A stretch of 64,000 nucleotides of DNA, from the NCBI RefSeq assembly GCF_019977655.1, contig NZ_AP024849.1, positions 4,435,001 through 4,499,000 of the forward strand, in the 5' to 3' direction. The DNA is from Clostridium gelidum. Its GTDB lineage: Bacteria; Bacillota; Clostridia; Clostridiales; Clostridiaceae. Positions 17,129-26,343 of this stretch are shown here, piece after piece. Position 1 is the first letter of the stretch. Each line of letters opens with the position of its first letter. The notes beneath the pieces were generated by a model that saw only the letters and a program-made list of their open reading frames with translations, had not been told where the DNA came from and searched no databases. Made by a program: the position numbers and the translations under genes.

Positions 17129-19525
17129 TTAGTTATTTTCTTCCTCATTATTATCATCGAAAAGTTGTTGTCTTGTAATAAGAATTTGTCTTGGTCTGCT
17201 TCCATCCTTTTCAGAGATAATACCTCTTTCTTCTAATTGATCCATAATTCTAGAAGCTCTATTAAACCCTATTCTGAATTTTCTTTGAATAAATGAAGTT
17301 GATGCTTGACCATACTCTACCACAGCATTTATTACTTCATTAAGTAATTCATCTACATCATCATTATTTTTACCTGACTCTGATGATTTTGAATCTGTTG
17401 CACTATTAATATGTTCAATTATATCTTCTTCATAATTACTATCACCTTGTTCACTCTTAATAAATGAAACTACTTGTTCAACCTCTTCTTCAGATATAAA
17501 GCATCCTTGTACTCTAAGTGGTTTACTTTCTCCTACCGGATAATATAACATATCCCCTTTTCCAAGAAGTTTTTCTGCACCCGCTCCATCTAAAATAGTT
17601 CTAGAATCTATTTGAGATGAAACTGCAAAAGATATTCTAGATGGTATATTAGCCTTAATTACTCCCGTTATTACATCTACTGATGGTCTTTGAGTTGCTA
17701 TAACCAAATGCATACCAGCAGCTCTTGCCATTTGAGCTAATCTTCCAATATAATCTTCTACATCATTTGGACAAACCATCATAAGGTCAGCAAGCTCATC
17801 TACAATTATAACTATATAAGGAATCTTTGCTTCTATGGCACCTTTATCAAATAATTCATTATATGATTCCATATTTCTAACTCCAAACTCGGCAAAAAGC
17901 TTATATCTATTGGTCATTTCATTTACCGCCCAATTTAAAGCTGCTGCAGCCTTTTTAGGATCTGTAACAACTGGAATCAAAAGGTGAGGTATTCCATTAT
18001 AAACATTTAATTCTACAACCTTAGGATCAACCATAAGAAGTTTAACTTCATCAGGATTATATTTATATAATAAACTTATTATAAGTGAATTTATACATAC
18101 ACTTTTCCCTGAACCTGTTGCCCCTGCAATTAATGTATGAGGCATTTTACTTAAATCTCCTACAACACACTTGCCTGAAATATCTTTTCCTAGTGCAAAG
18201 GCTAACTTTTTCTTAGAATTAATGAACTCCTCATTATCTAATACTTCTCTTAAAAATACTGGAGTTTGTTTTCCATTTGGAACTTCAATACCAACTGCTG
18301 CTTTTCCTGGAATTGGAGCTTCTATTCTTATTCCTGAAGCTGCAAGTCCAAGTGCTATATCATCTGATAAATTTACTATTTTACTGACTTTAACCCCTGG
18401 ACTTGGTTGGAGTTCAAATCTTGTAACAGACGGACCTTTAGTTACTTGAGTCACCTTTGCATCAACCCCAAAGTTAGATAATATCTCTTCAAGTTTGTTT
18501 GCATTTTCTATTAATTCCTTTTTATCTGTACTATTTAACTTTGTATTAGCATTTAGTTTTAACAATTCTATATTAGGATGTTTATATTCTTTTACTTCTT
18601 TATGTTCAGAAATTTGTTCTTGTATTTCTTTATTAACTACATCTTTAACATCATTATCTAAATTTTCTTTTTTGCGAGAATGGTTCTGTATTGGTTTATC
18701 TAAGAAATTATCTATTTGAATATCTGATGAAATTTCAGATTTTAACTGTGGTGAAGCTTCTTCTTCATCTTCCTCTGAGTTCTTCATAAAATCTAAAATC
18801 TTTATTTTCTTATTTACTCCAGATAAAAAAGCCTCTTTTTCATTTTGACTTTTTTGTTCATTTCCATCTTTTTCTACTATATTTATAAAGTTTTCACGAG
18901 TTTTTTGTTTTTCAATTCGTTCTCTTTCCTTTACCTTATTATTTCTATTATTTCTTATTTTTTCCCCTTTATTATATGCCTTTATACCTAAATCATATAA
19001 TGTAATATCAAAAATTAAAATAACAGCTATTATTGAAAACGCAAGAAGTATAATGTATGTGCCTAAAGCTCCTACAATTTTATAAAATGGATAGCATATA
19101 AGATATGATATTATTCCTCCATGCATAGTTTTAGTATTATCACTAATCATCCATTTAATATTTTCAAAAAAATCACTTTGATTGTCTAAACTTTGAATAT
19201 TTATAATTCCGAATATCAACATAATAACAACTACTAATATGGTTATTCCAAAAAATCTCTTATTTAATTTAATATTTCCTCTTGTTTTTATATATTGGAA
19301 TCCAAAATATATTAAATACATAGGCAATGCATTTGCACCTATTCCAATTACTACATATGATATTCTTTGTGCTAAAGATGATAATATTCCAGCTAATGAC
19401 GTATATATTGCTATGGCAAGTATTATTCCTGTTGCAATATACACAATTCCTACTATATCAGGATTTATTGTATTTTCATCTTTTTTGCTTTTCACAGTAG
19501 TATTTTTACCTTTAGTCCTACCCAA
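17129..19525 (-). CDS. ftsK: FtsK/SpoIIIE-family DNA translocase (UUG start)
   Basis: Membrane-anchored hexameric DNA pump that clears chromosomes from the division septum and, as SpoIIIE, packs the forespore chromosome. 798 aa: four membrane helices in the first ~190 residues, a highly charged Lys/Glu linker (~190-340), a motor domain with Walker A GATGSGKS (near residue 470), DELADLMM, and a C-terminal winged-helix gamma domain (~730-790: VVEYGQASTSFIQRKFRIGFNRA) that reads KOPS/SRS-type DNA. TTG start with GAGGTGA 6 nt upstream. Position beside tepA favours the SpoIIIE role. Confidence 0.95.
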   Translation of the reverse strand: MGRTKGKNTTVKSKKDENTINPDIVGIVYIATGIILAIAIYTSLAGILSSLAQRISYVVIGIGANALPMYLIYFGFQYIKTRGNIKLNKRFFGITILVVVIMLIFGIINIQSLDNQSDFFENIKWMISDNTKTMHGGIISYLICYPFYKIVGALGTYIILLAFSIIAVILIFDITLYDLGIKAYNKGEKIRNNRNNKVKERERIEKQKTRENFINIVEKDGNEQKSQNEKEAFLSGVNKKIKILDFMKNSEEDEEEASPQLKSEISSDIQIDNFLDKPIQNHSRKKENLDNDVKDVVNKEIQEQISEHKEVKEYKHPNIELLKLNANTKLNSTDKKELIENANKLEEILSNFGVDAKVTQVTKGPSVTRFELQPSPGVKVSKIVNLSDDIALGLAASGIRIEAPIPGKAAVGIEVPNGKQTPVFLREVLDNEEFINSKKKLAFALGKDISGKCVVGDLSKMPHTLIAGATGSGKSVCINSLIISLLYKYNPDEVKLLMVDPKVVELNVYNGIPHLLIPVVTDPKKAAAALNWAVNEMTNRYKLFAEFGVRNMESYNELFDKGAIEAKIPYIVIIVDELADLMMVCPNDVEDYIGRLAQMARAAGMHLVIATQRPSVDVITGVIKANIPSRISFAVSSQIDSRTILDGAGAEKLLGKGDMLYYPVGESKPLRVQGCFISEEEVEQVVSFIKSEQGDSNYEEDIIEHINSATDSKSSESGKNNDDVDELLNEVINAVVEYGQASTSFIQRKFRIGFNRASRIMDQLEERGIISEKDGSRPRQILITRQQLFDDNNEEENN

Positions 19526-19843
19526 CTTAAATCACCTCGTATTTTTATTTCTACACTAAATAATTATTCTCCTCTATTTTTATTAAATATACATACTACA
19601 ACTCATATTTTTTATCCGATATCTAGAGCATCTGTAAATCTCCTTCTTATTCAAGCGGAAGATAACAGCTGCATGCTTCTGGACTAGGTGCCCCTTGATG
19701 GTATAAGTCCAACTAAATTCACCTGGAGTATAAAACACCACCTAAAAAGTCTCACTTTATAAAAATCAAACATCTATTCTCCTATAATAAGATAACACTA
19801 AAAACAAAAATCGGCTATAGATTTTTTTCTATAGCCGGCATTT
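19526..19843. other. tepA-ftsK intergenic region with an unexplained GC-richer island
   Basis: Bases 19620-19760 are visibly less AT-rich than other gaps here and contain TGGACT (19698) ... AGTCCA, an AGGTG...CACCT pair, and CTTC/GAAG arms, suggesting a structured RNA or an old element. On the minus strand a 52-codon frame without ATG or convincing SD runs across the island; its start (VVFYTPGEF) faintly recalls the YlzJ-like proteins found at exactly this place in Bacillus. I cannot decide between these. The tepA terminator is at 19812-19837. Confidence 0.4.
19812..19837 (-). terminator. terminator of tepA
   Basis: A 9-bp stem (19812-19820 with 19829-19837), 8-nt loop, followed on the minus strand by ATTTTTGTTTTT. 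Confidence 0.85.
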
Positions 19844-20548
19844 CTATTTTTCTATAAGTTCATTAAGTTTATCTATAGCCTCGTGTATCCCTCCAACTTG
19901 ATCAATTAATCCGCAATCTACTGCCTGTTTTCCAATTAACATTGTTCCAACATCATTTAGTAAATCATCTGTTTGCAGCATAAGTTTTTCTAAAGTGTCT
20001 TGCTTAATATTAGATGTCCTTACTATAAATTCATTTATTCTATCTTGCATTTTTTTAAAATATTCAAATGTTTGAGATACTCCAATCACAAATCCATTCA
20101 TTCTCACCGGATGAACTATCATGGTTGCAGATGGAGTTATAAACGAAAAATCTGAAGATGTTGCAAGAGGCACACCTATAGAGTGTCCTCCTCCAATCAC
20201 TATAGAAACTGTAGCTTTGGACATACTGCTAATCATTTCAGATATAGCAAGACCCGCCTCTACATCGCCCCCAACAGTATTTAATACTATAAGTAATCCC
20301 TTAACGTCTTCATTTTGTTCAATATCTATTAATTGTGGAATAATGTGCTCATATTTTGTAGTTTTTGTTTGTGGCGGAAGTACTGAGTGCCCTTCTATTT
20401 GACCTATAATAGATAAAACTTGAATTTTCCTATTCGGATTTGCTAAACCTGTATTTCCTAGTTCCTTCACATTATCTATTTTATCTTTTACTTCTGATTT
20501 ATTATTTTCATTTTCTGAATCTTCACTATTTAAAATATTTTTATACAT
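19844..20548 (-). CDS. tepA: ClpP-class serine protease, TepA/YmfB type
   Basis: Membrane-associated or cytosolic ClpP-fold protease related to Bacillus TepA, implicated there in protein translocation and spore formation. 234 aa: a charged, probably disordered N-terminus (~1-40), then the crotonase/ClpP core. The likely catalytic Ser is S123 in GGGHSIGVPLA and the His is H146 in MIVHPVRMNG; the spacing fits ClpP. GGDVEAGLAI forms the oxyanion strand. SD AGGAGG. The order aspartokinase-tepA-ftsK matches Bacillus dapG-(dapA-ymfA)-tepA-spoIIIE with dapA and ymfA absent. Confidence 0.88.
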   Translation of the reverse strand: MYKNILNSEDSENENNKSEVKDKIDNVKELGNTGLANPNRKIQVLSIIGQIEGHSVLPPQTKTTKYEHIIPQLIDIEQNEDVKGLLIVLNTVGGDVEAGLAISEMISSMSKATVSIVIGGGHSIGVPLATSSDFSFITPSATMIVHPVRMNGFVIGVSQTFEYFKKMQDRINEFIVRTSNIKQDTLEKLMLQTDDLLNDVGTMLIGKQAVDCGLIDQVGGIHEAIDKLNELIEK

Positions 20549-20605
20549 AAAATAATTCCTCCTATACTCTTTTATTTTGTACAGTAGGAAATATTTTATT
20601 CATAA

Positions 20606-21802
20606 TTAAAGCTTAAAAGTTTTATGTAAAACATTTATTGCATCTTTTTCGTTTTTAGAGTGAACCAAGCACCAAATCGTCATATGTGAATCTGCTGTTT
20701 GCAATACTTCTATATTATTATCGCTTAAGGCCTTTATAATCTTTGCCATAACACCTGGTATGCCCTTCATTTTTGATCCAATAACAGCCACTTTACTGCA
20801 ATCTTCTATTAGATCATAACTCAAACTAGCGGTATCTAAAATATCTTCTAAAACATCTTTGTCATTTTGATTTATAGTAAAAATTTGTTCGCTTGGAAAT
20901 ATATTTATTAGATCCAAACTAATTTTATTTGCAGCAACTAAGTCTAAGACATTTTTATATTTAATATTGCCTTCATTTTCAGAAGCTTTAATAGAAACTT
21001 GAATTCTATTTTTTTGGCTAGTAATTCCAGTCATAATTCTATCTTTACTTTTATCCCCAAAATTATTTATTAAGGTGCCTTTACAGCTACTCATAGTGTT
21101 TTTAATCAATATAGGAACATTACCTTCCATAGCAACTTCTACAGCTTTAGGATGTATTACAGTGGCACCTTTATCAGCTAGTTGAAATACTTCATTGTAA
21201 CTTATCACATCAATTAGATTGGCGTTTTCAACTATTCTTGGGTCAGCTGTCATAATTCCATCTACATCAGTATATATTTCAATAGCAGAAGCCTTAAGTG
21301 CAACTCCTAAGATAGAAGCTGAAGTATCACTTCCACCTCTACCGAGTGTAGTCAAATATCCACTTTCACTAATTCCTTGAAATCCTGTTATTACAGGAAC
21401 TCTTCCTTGAGATACTAATTCTAAAATCTTCTTTGGATTAACTTCAGTACACGTAGCATTTGTGAAATTATTATCAGTTAGTATACCTGCTTGCCCGCCA
21501 GTAAGTGGCATAGCATCAATTCCTGCACTATATAAATCACTGCTCATAACAACTGAGCTTATAGTCTCTCCGCAGCACATAATCAGATCCTTTGCTAATT
21601 TATTTGTATTTTTGAATTTATCATCTACTAATGATAGCAATGTATCTGTAGCATAAGGCTCCCCCATCCTACCCATGGCAGACACTACTAGAACAGGACT
21701 ATATCCTTCTTTAATAGCATTTTTAACTTTTTCAATAACTTTCGTTCTACTTTCATGTGTTGAAACTGAAGTTCCTCCAAATTTTTGTACAACTATTTTC
21801 AT
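20606..21802 (-). CDS. dapG: aspartate kinase
   Basis: Phosphorylates aspartate, the first step to diaminopimelate, lysine, threonine and methionine. 398 aa, with KFGGTS at residues 7-12, GRGGSDTSA, YTDVDGIMTADPRIV and two C-terminal ACT domains (~265-398) that bind effector amino acids. By position (next to ylmC and tepA) it corresponds to DapG, the diaminopimelate-sensitive isozyme of Bacillus; the effector itself cannot be read from sequence. SD AGGAGG. Only 15 nt separate it from ylmC, so there is no room for a lysine riboswitch. Confidence 0.94.
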   Translation of the reverse strand: MKIVVQKFGGTSVSTHESRTKVIEKVKNAIKEGYSPVLVVSAMGRMGEPYATDTLLSLVDDKFKNTNKLAKDLIMCCGETISSVVMSSDLYSAGIDAMPLTGGQAGILTDNNFTNATCTEVNPKKILELVSQGRVPVITGFQGISESGYLTTLGRGGSDTSASILGVALKASAIEIYTDVDGIMTADPRIVENANLIDVISYNEVFQLADKGATVIHPKAVEVAMEGNVPILIKNTMSSCKGTLINNFGDKSKDRIMTGITSQKNRIQVSIKASENEGNIKYKNVLDLVAANKISLDLINIFPSEQIFTINQNDKDVLEDILDTASLSYDLIEDCSKVAVIGSKMKGIPGVMAKIIKALSDNNIEVLQTADSHMTIWCLVHSKNEKDAINVLHKTFKL

Positions 21803-21817
21803 TGCATTTCCTCCTAA

Positions 21818-22099
21818 TTATAGTTTTACCTTTTTAATCACATCATCATCTGCATCTAATATAATAGTTTTAGCCCCAATCTTTTTTACACACTCCCATG
21901 GAATTTCTAAAAAATCCTTACTACTAAATAGATTGAATTTCCCACCACTTAAATTAACTATTAGATATTTAAAGTTTCCTTCTTCATCTATTATTAAATC
22001 GTTATTTAATAAATAATCATATTTTTCTCCATCGTTGATGTTTATCAGTTCATATCTTTCTATATCACTTAAGTATTTAATTTTACTTTCTTCACTCAT
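21818..22099 (-). CDS. ylmC: YlmC/YmxH family PRC-barrel sporulation protein
   Basis: 93-aa cytoplasmic PRC-barrel protein of the YlmC/YmxH family found in spore formers; biochemical role unknown. Recognised by the pattern LSDIERYELININDGEKYDY, DLIIDEEGNFKYLIV, and IPWECVKKIGAKTIILDAD. SD AAGGAGG 8-9 nt before the ATG. It lies between the M16 peptidase and aspartokinase genes, the same context as Bacillus ymxH (mlpA-ymxH-...-dapG). Confidence 0.85.
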   Translation of the reverse strand: MSEESKIKYLSDIERYELININDGEKYDYLLNNDLIIDEEGNFKYLIVNLSGGKFNLFSSKDFLEIPWECVKKIGAKTIILDADDDVIKKVKL

Positions 22100-22166
22100 A
22101 ACAAAAACCTCCTTTTAGTACTCATAAAATAATATGAGAAAAGGAGGTGTATTATTACATATTTCT

Positions 22167-23471
22167 TTATAAATTAATCTTATTATTATTCGAATTATCA
22201 TAAGCTTTACTATTCTTTAAAATTATAGAGTCTAATTTAGCATATTCAACATCCTGCCCAACATAAGCTGTATTTAGAACTCCTTTTTTAAAGCATTTAT
22301 CTAAAACATATTGAATATTATCTTTATTTATATCATCTATCTTTTTTATAACTTCTTCTTGAGTTTTTATCTTATTTCTAAAAAGATATGTTTTTGCATT
22401 TGCAAACATTCTTGAACTAGTACTTTCTAATCCTAAAATATAATTAGCTTTAATCTTTTCCTTATTTATTTCAAGTTGTTTATCAGTTATTCCATTTTTA
22501 CTAAATAAAGAAATTTCTTTATCTATAACTTCTAAAGCTTTTTCTCCATAATTTCTATTTAAACCTGCATATATATTTAATGTACCTACACCTTGAAATG
22601 GTTGTAAATATGATGTTATTGAATAACATAGCCCTAATTCTTCTCTTACCTTTTGAAAAAGAATTGATGAAGCTCCACTTCCAAATATGTTATTAAGAAG
22701 TACTAATGCATAATTATTTTCATCTCCATAAGGTAATCCTTCTAATCCTAACGAAATATGTAGTTGTTCAATTTCTTTTTTTGCATATGCAGAATCAACT
22801 TGTATTATTGTTTCACTATATTCTGGTTTATACTCATTTTTACTTTCCCAAGAACCAAAATATTCATTAATTAAATCTTCCAATTCTTTATCATCAAATT
22901 TACCACAAACTGATATTACAGAGTTATAAGGCGTATATTTCTCACTAATAAAATTTAATATTTTTTCTCTAGTAAATGATTTCACGAGTGGTATAGTTCC
23001 AAGGATAGGGTATCCGAGTGATCCTTCTCCAAAGGAAGCTTTAGAATGTATATCATCTAGTACATCTTCTGGTGAATCATCACCCATATTAATTTCTTCA
23101 ATTACTACGCCTTTTTCTTTTTCTATTTCTTCTGGATCAAACTTTGCATTTAATATTATATCTGAAAGTACATCCAATGATAAATCTAAATGGGTATTTA
23201 ATGCTTTAATATAATAGCACGTAGCTTCTTTACTTGTAAAAGCATTAATTTGTCCACCTACATTTTCTATTTCTTCCATAATTCCCTTTGAAGTTCTTTT
23301 ATCAGTTCCTTTAAAAAACATATGCTCAATGAAATGTGATATTCCATTAACTTCTATACTTTCATTTCTCGAACCATTTTGAACCATTACTCCAACACTA
23401 ATAGAATTTAAATGTTCTATTTTTTCGGTTACCACTCTTAATCCATTTTTAAGGGTATATGTATTATACAT
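22167..23471 (-). CDS. mlpA: M16-family zinc metallopeptidase (MlpA/YmxG type)
   Basis: 434-aa insulinase/processing-peptidase family member. The inverted zinc motif HFIEH is at residues 46-50, with the downstream Glu in VIEEINMGDDSPED; the second half has the R/Y pair region (GSGASSILFQKVREELGLCYSI). No signal peptide, so cytoplasmic. Bacillus MlpA regulates protease expression, but the substrate is unknown. SD GGAGGG about 11 nt before the ATG. The gene is preceded by the ~157-bp foldback repeat and the pnp terminator. Confidence 0.92.
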   Translation of the reverse strand: MYNTYTLKNGLRVVTEKIEHLNSISVGVMVQNGSRNESIEVNGISHFIEHMFFKGTDKRTSKGIMEEIENVGGQINAFTSKEATCYYIKALNTHLDLSLDVLSDIILNAKFDPEEIEKEKGVVIEEINMGDDSPEDVLDDIHSKASFGEGSLGYPILGTIPLVKSFTREKILNFISEKYTPYNSVISVCGKFDDKELEDLINEYFGSWESKNEYKPEYSETIIQVDSAYAKKEIEQLHISLGLEGLPYGDENNYALVLLNNIFGSGASSILFQKVREELGLCYSITSYLQPFQGVGTLNIYAGLNRNYGEKALEVIDKEISLFSKNGITDKQLEINKEKIKANYILGLESTSSRMFANAKTYLFRNKIKTQEEVIKKIDDINKDNIQYVLDKCFKKGVLNTAYVGQDVEYAKLDSIILKNSKAYDNSNNNKINL

Positions 23472-23497
23472 GTTATATTTGCCCTCCTTGTTAGTTA

Positions 23498-23654
23498 TGC
23501 ATATGAAAAAAATACCAAATCAGCATGCTAGTCTATTTCCAGCTATACTTCATCAGTATATTTACCTAATAGTTCACTATAAGGCAAGCATACTTCCTTG
23601 TCTAGCTGGAAATATACATCGCATCATAGACTTACTATTTTCTTTAATATGCCT
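23498..23654. repeat. ~157-bp foldback repeat, copy B
   Basis: Aligns over its length, without large gaps, with copy A at 42089-42246. Its ends form an imperfect inverted repeat (GCATAT...AAAATA at left, TATTTT...ATATGC at right). An internal stem TTTCCAGCTA/TAGCTGGAAA is perfect. It lies between the pnp terminator and the M16 gene. Confidence 0.75.
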
Positions 23655-23660
23655 AAAAAA

Positions 23661-23674
23661 GGCAATTAATTGCC
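23661..23674 (-). terminator. terminator of pnp
   Basis: GGCAA/TTGCC stem with a TTAA loop, followed by T6 on the minus strand, two bases after the pnp stop codon. Short but typical. Confidence 0.65.
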
Positions 23675-23676
23675 CT

Positions 23677-25782
23677 TTATTTAGCTTCTTTATTTTCTTG
23701 TTCTTCTAAAGCATCTTTTCTTGAAAGATTTATTCTACCTTGGTTATCAACTTCTGTAACCTTAACTAAAATTTCATCTCCAATTGATACTACATCTTCT
23801 ACTTTATTTACTCTTTCTTTAGCTAACTTAGAAATATGAACTAAGCCTTCTTTTCCAGGTAAAATTTCAACAAATGCTCCAAATGTAGTTATCTTAGTAA
23901 CTTTTCCCAAATAAACTTCTCCAGCTTTAAACTCTTTAGTTAAAGCTTCTATTATTTTAAGAGCTTTTGTAACACCTTCGTGGTCAGTTGAACTTACAAA
24001 TACAGTTCCATCTTCTTTTATGTCAATTTTAACGCCTGTATCTTGTATTATCTTGTTTATAACCTTACCACCAGCTCCAATTACATCTCTTATCTTATCT
24101 GGATTTATGCTCATTGTTTGAGTCTTTGGTGCATATAATGAAACATCTTCTCTAGGAGATGCCATACATTCATTTATTTTATCAATTATAGTAAGTCTTG
24201 CTTTTCTTGCATCGCGAATTGCATTTTCTACTACATTAAAACTAAATCCATGAAGCTTAGTATCCACTTGAATTGATGTTATACCTTCTGTTGTTCCTGC
24301 TACCTTAAAGTCCATATCTCCGAAGAAATCTTCTATTCCTTGAATATCAGTTATTACCGCTTCTTCTGATAGATCATCTGATGTTATTAATCCCATTGCA
24401 ATACCTGCAACTGGTCTTTTAAGAGGTACACCTGCATCTAATAATGCTAATGTCGAACCACAAACTGATGCTTGAGAAGTTGATCCATTTGAACTTAAAA
24501 CTTCTGATACTAATCTAATAGTATATGGGAATTCTTCTTCTGATGGAAGCAGCGGTAAAAGAGCTCTTTCTGCTAATGCTCCATGACCAATTTCACGTCT
24601 ACCAGGTCCTCTTAAAGGTTTTACTTCTCCAACACTATATCCTGGGAAGTTGTAATGATGCATATATCTTTTAGATTTTGCTTCATCTATTCCATCTAAT
24701 ATTTGAATTTCGCTAATTGATCCAAGTGTTGCAACAGTCATTACTTGAGTTAATCCTCTTGTAAATAATCCTGTACCATGTGTTCTAGGTAAAATTCCTA
24801 CTTCGCAAGCCAAAGGTCTAACTTGGTCAAATGCTCTTCCATCAGGTCTTCTCTTATCCTTTAAAAGCATGTTTCTTACAACTTTCTTTTGCATTGTATA
24901 AAGAACTTCTTTTATATCCCCTGATTTATCAGCATATTTTTCACCGAATTCTGCTTTAACTTTTTCATTTACTGCATCTATAGCTGCATTTCTTGGATCC
25001 TTATCCATGATATACATTGCTTCTTTAACCATATCTTGAGCAAATTCTTTAATATCTTTTTCAAGTTCTGCATCTACAGTATATAATACTGGTACATCCT
25101 TTGTCTTTCCAAATTTAGCTACAGCTTCTTCTTGGAATGCAATAATCTTTTGACATTCATCAAAACCATATTTAATAGCATCTATCATAGTATCTTCTGG
25201 TATTTCGTTTCCACCAGCTTCAACCATCATTACTCTTTCTTTTGTAGTACATACTGTTAAAAAAAGAGTACTCTTCCCACGTGCTTCAGTATCTGGATTT
25301 ACAACAAATTTACCATCTATAATTCCCACTTGCACTGCAGCAGCTGGAATTGTGTATGGAATACTTGAAAGACATAATGCAAGTGACGCTGCATTAATTG
25401 CTAATATTTCAGGTAAATTGTCATTTTCAACAGATACTATTGTATTAACTACTTGAACATCATTTCTGTATCCGTGAGGAAATAGAGGTCTTAGAGTTCT
25501 ATCAACAGCTCTACCATTTAATATAGCTCTTTCTGACGGTCTAGCTTCTCTCTTAATAAATCCACCTGGAATTTTACCTACTGCATATAATCTTTCTTCA
25601 TATTCAACGCTTAGAGGAAAGAAATCTATTCCTTGTCGTGGTTGTTCTGATGCATTAACATTAGTTAAAATTACTGTGTCTCCATAGCTAGTAAATGTTG
25701 CTGCGTTTGATAACATACCTACTTTTCCGAATTCAACTTTCAATACTCTTCCAGCGATTTCAGTCGTTAGAACGTTATTCAT
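23677..25782 (-). CDS. pnp: polyribonucleotide nucleotidyltransferase (PNPase)
   Basis: Phosphorolytic 3'-5' exoribonuclease, 701 aa. Domains: RNase PH core 1 (1-~215), helical linker, RNase PH core 2 (~310-545, with GTGLFTRGLTQVMT, SDDLSEEAVITDIQGIEDFFGDMDFKVAGT), KH (~553-615, IRDVIGAGGKVINKI) and S1 (~622-690, YLGKVTKITTFGAFVEILPGKEGLVHIS). SD GGGAGG. It follows rpsO as in most bacteria. A terminator separates them, so pnp expression depends on read-through or on its own promoter in the 180-nt gap. Confidence 0.98.
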   Translation of the reverse strand: MNNVLTTEIAGRVLKVEFGKVGMLSNAATFTSYGDTVILTNVNASEQPRQGIDFFPLSVEYEERLYAVGKIPGGFIKREARPSERAILNGRAVDRTLRPLFPHGYRNDVQVVNTIVSVENDNLPEILAINAASLALCLSSIPYTIPAAAVQVGIIDGKFVVNPDTEARGKSTLFLTVCTTKERVMMVEAGGNEIPEDTMIDAIKYGFDECQKIIAFQEEAVAKFGKTKDVPVLYTVDAELEKDIKEFAQDMVKEAMYIMDKDPRNAAIDAVNEKVKAEFGEKYADKSGDIKEVLYTMQKKVVRNMLLKDKRRPDGRAFDQVRPLACEVGILPRTHGTGLFTRGLTQVMTVATLGSISEIQILDGIDEAKSKRYMHHYNFPGYSVGEVKPLRGPGRREIGHGALAERALLPLLPSEEEFPYTIRLVSEVLSSNGSTSQASVCGSTLALLDAGVPLKRPVAGIAMGLITSDDLSEEAVITDIQGIEDFFGDMDFKVAGTTEGITSIQVDTKLHGFSFNVVENAIRDARKARLTIIDKINECMASPREDVSLYAPKTQTMSINPDKIRDVIGAGGKVINKIIQDTGVKIDIKEDGTVFVSSTDHEGVTKALKIIEALTKEFKAGEVYLGKVTKITTFGAFVEILPGKEGLVHISKLAKERVNKVEDVVSIGDEILVKVTEVDNQGRINLSRKDALEEQENKEAK

Positions 25783-25937
25783 AATTTTGACCTCCCTTTA
25801 GGTTCATCTATTTATTATAATTTTTTAAATATTAAAATGTAACATGTTCTTGATTGCACTTCGTGCTTTTTCTATAGGTGAAATGTTCGAAATTGTTCTA
25901 CTCACTCTTTCCATAGGTGTTTATTTTTTAAAATAAT

Positions 25938-25958
25938 AGAGCGGAAAAACTCCGCTCT
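25938..25958 (-). terminator. terminator of rpsO
   Basis: GC-rich 8-bp stem AGAGCGGA/TCCGCTCT (25938-25945 with 25951-25958), 5-nt loop, followed by ATTATTTT on the minus strand. Confidence 0.75.
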
Positions 25959-25963
25959 AAAAA

Positions 25964-26227
25964 TTATCTTCTTAATCCTAATTCTTTGATTAAAGTTCTG
26001 TATCTTTCGATATCTTGATCACTTAAATAGTTTAAAAGACCTCTTCTTTGTCCTACCATCATTAATAGTCCTCTTCTTGAATGATGATCTTTCTTATGAA
26101 CTTTTAAATGTTCAGTTAAAGATTTGATTCTTTCAGTAAGTAATGCTACTTGAACTTCTGGAGAACCAGTATCTCCTTCACTTCTTCCAAATTGTTTGAT
26201 TAATTCTAATTTTCTTGCCTTATCCAT
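25964..26227 (-). CDS. rpsO: 30S ribosomal protein S15
   Basis: Primary 16S rRNA-binding protein of the small subunit, 87 aa. It shows the family signature FGRSEGDTGSPEVQVALLT...LTEHLKVHKKDHHSRRGLL and GQRRGLLNYL. GGAGGTG 8 nt before the ATG at 26227 sets the start; a longer frame exists but has no SD. It has a strong promoter of its own (26315-26343) and a ~90-nt leader, where S15 autoregulation would be expected in Firmicutes, though I cannot identify the fold. Confidence 0.97.
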   Translation of the reverse strand: MDKARKLELIKQFGRSEGDTGSPEVQVALLTERIKSLTEHLKVHKKDHHSRRGLLMMVGQRRGLLNYLSDQDIERYRTLIKELGLRR

Positions 26228-26314
26228 TATAAGTGCACCTCCGTGTATTATATTATCCCCCAGTTCCAAGTAAAAAGATGGCACCTTAAAACTTAGAAGT
26301 AGGTTCCATGTGTT

Positions 26315-26343
26315 ATTATATCAAAAGTAACTATTATTGTAAA
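26315..26343 (-). promoter_or_regulatory. SigA promoter of rpsO
   Basis: On the minus strand: TTTACA at 26338-26343, 17-bp spacer ending TGA, TATAAT at 26315-26320 (extended -10). It abuts the ribF stop codon. Confidence 0.8.

Noticed and set aside
21803..21817. Lysine riboswitch before aspartokinase
   Set aside because: Only 15 bp separate the gene from ylmC and nothing resembling an L box is found upstream.
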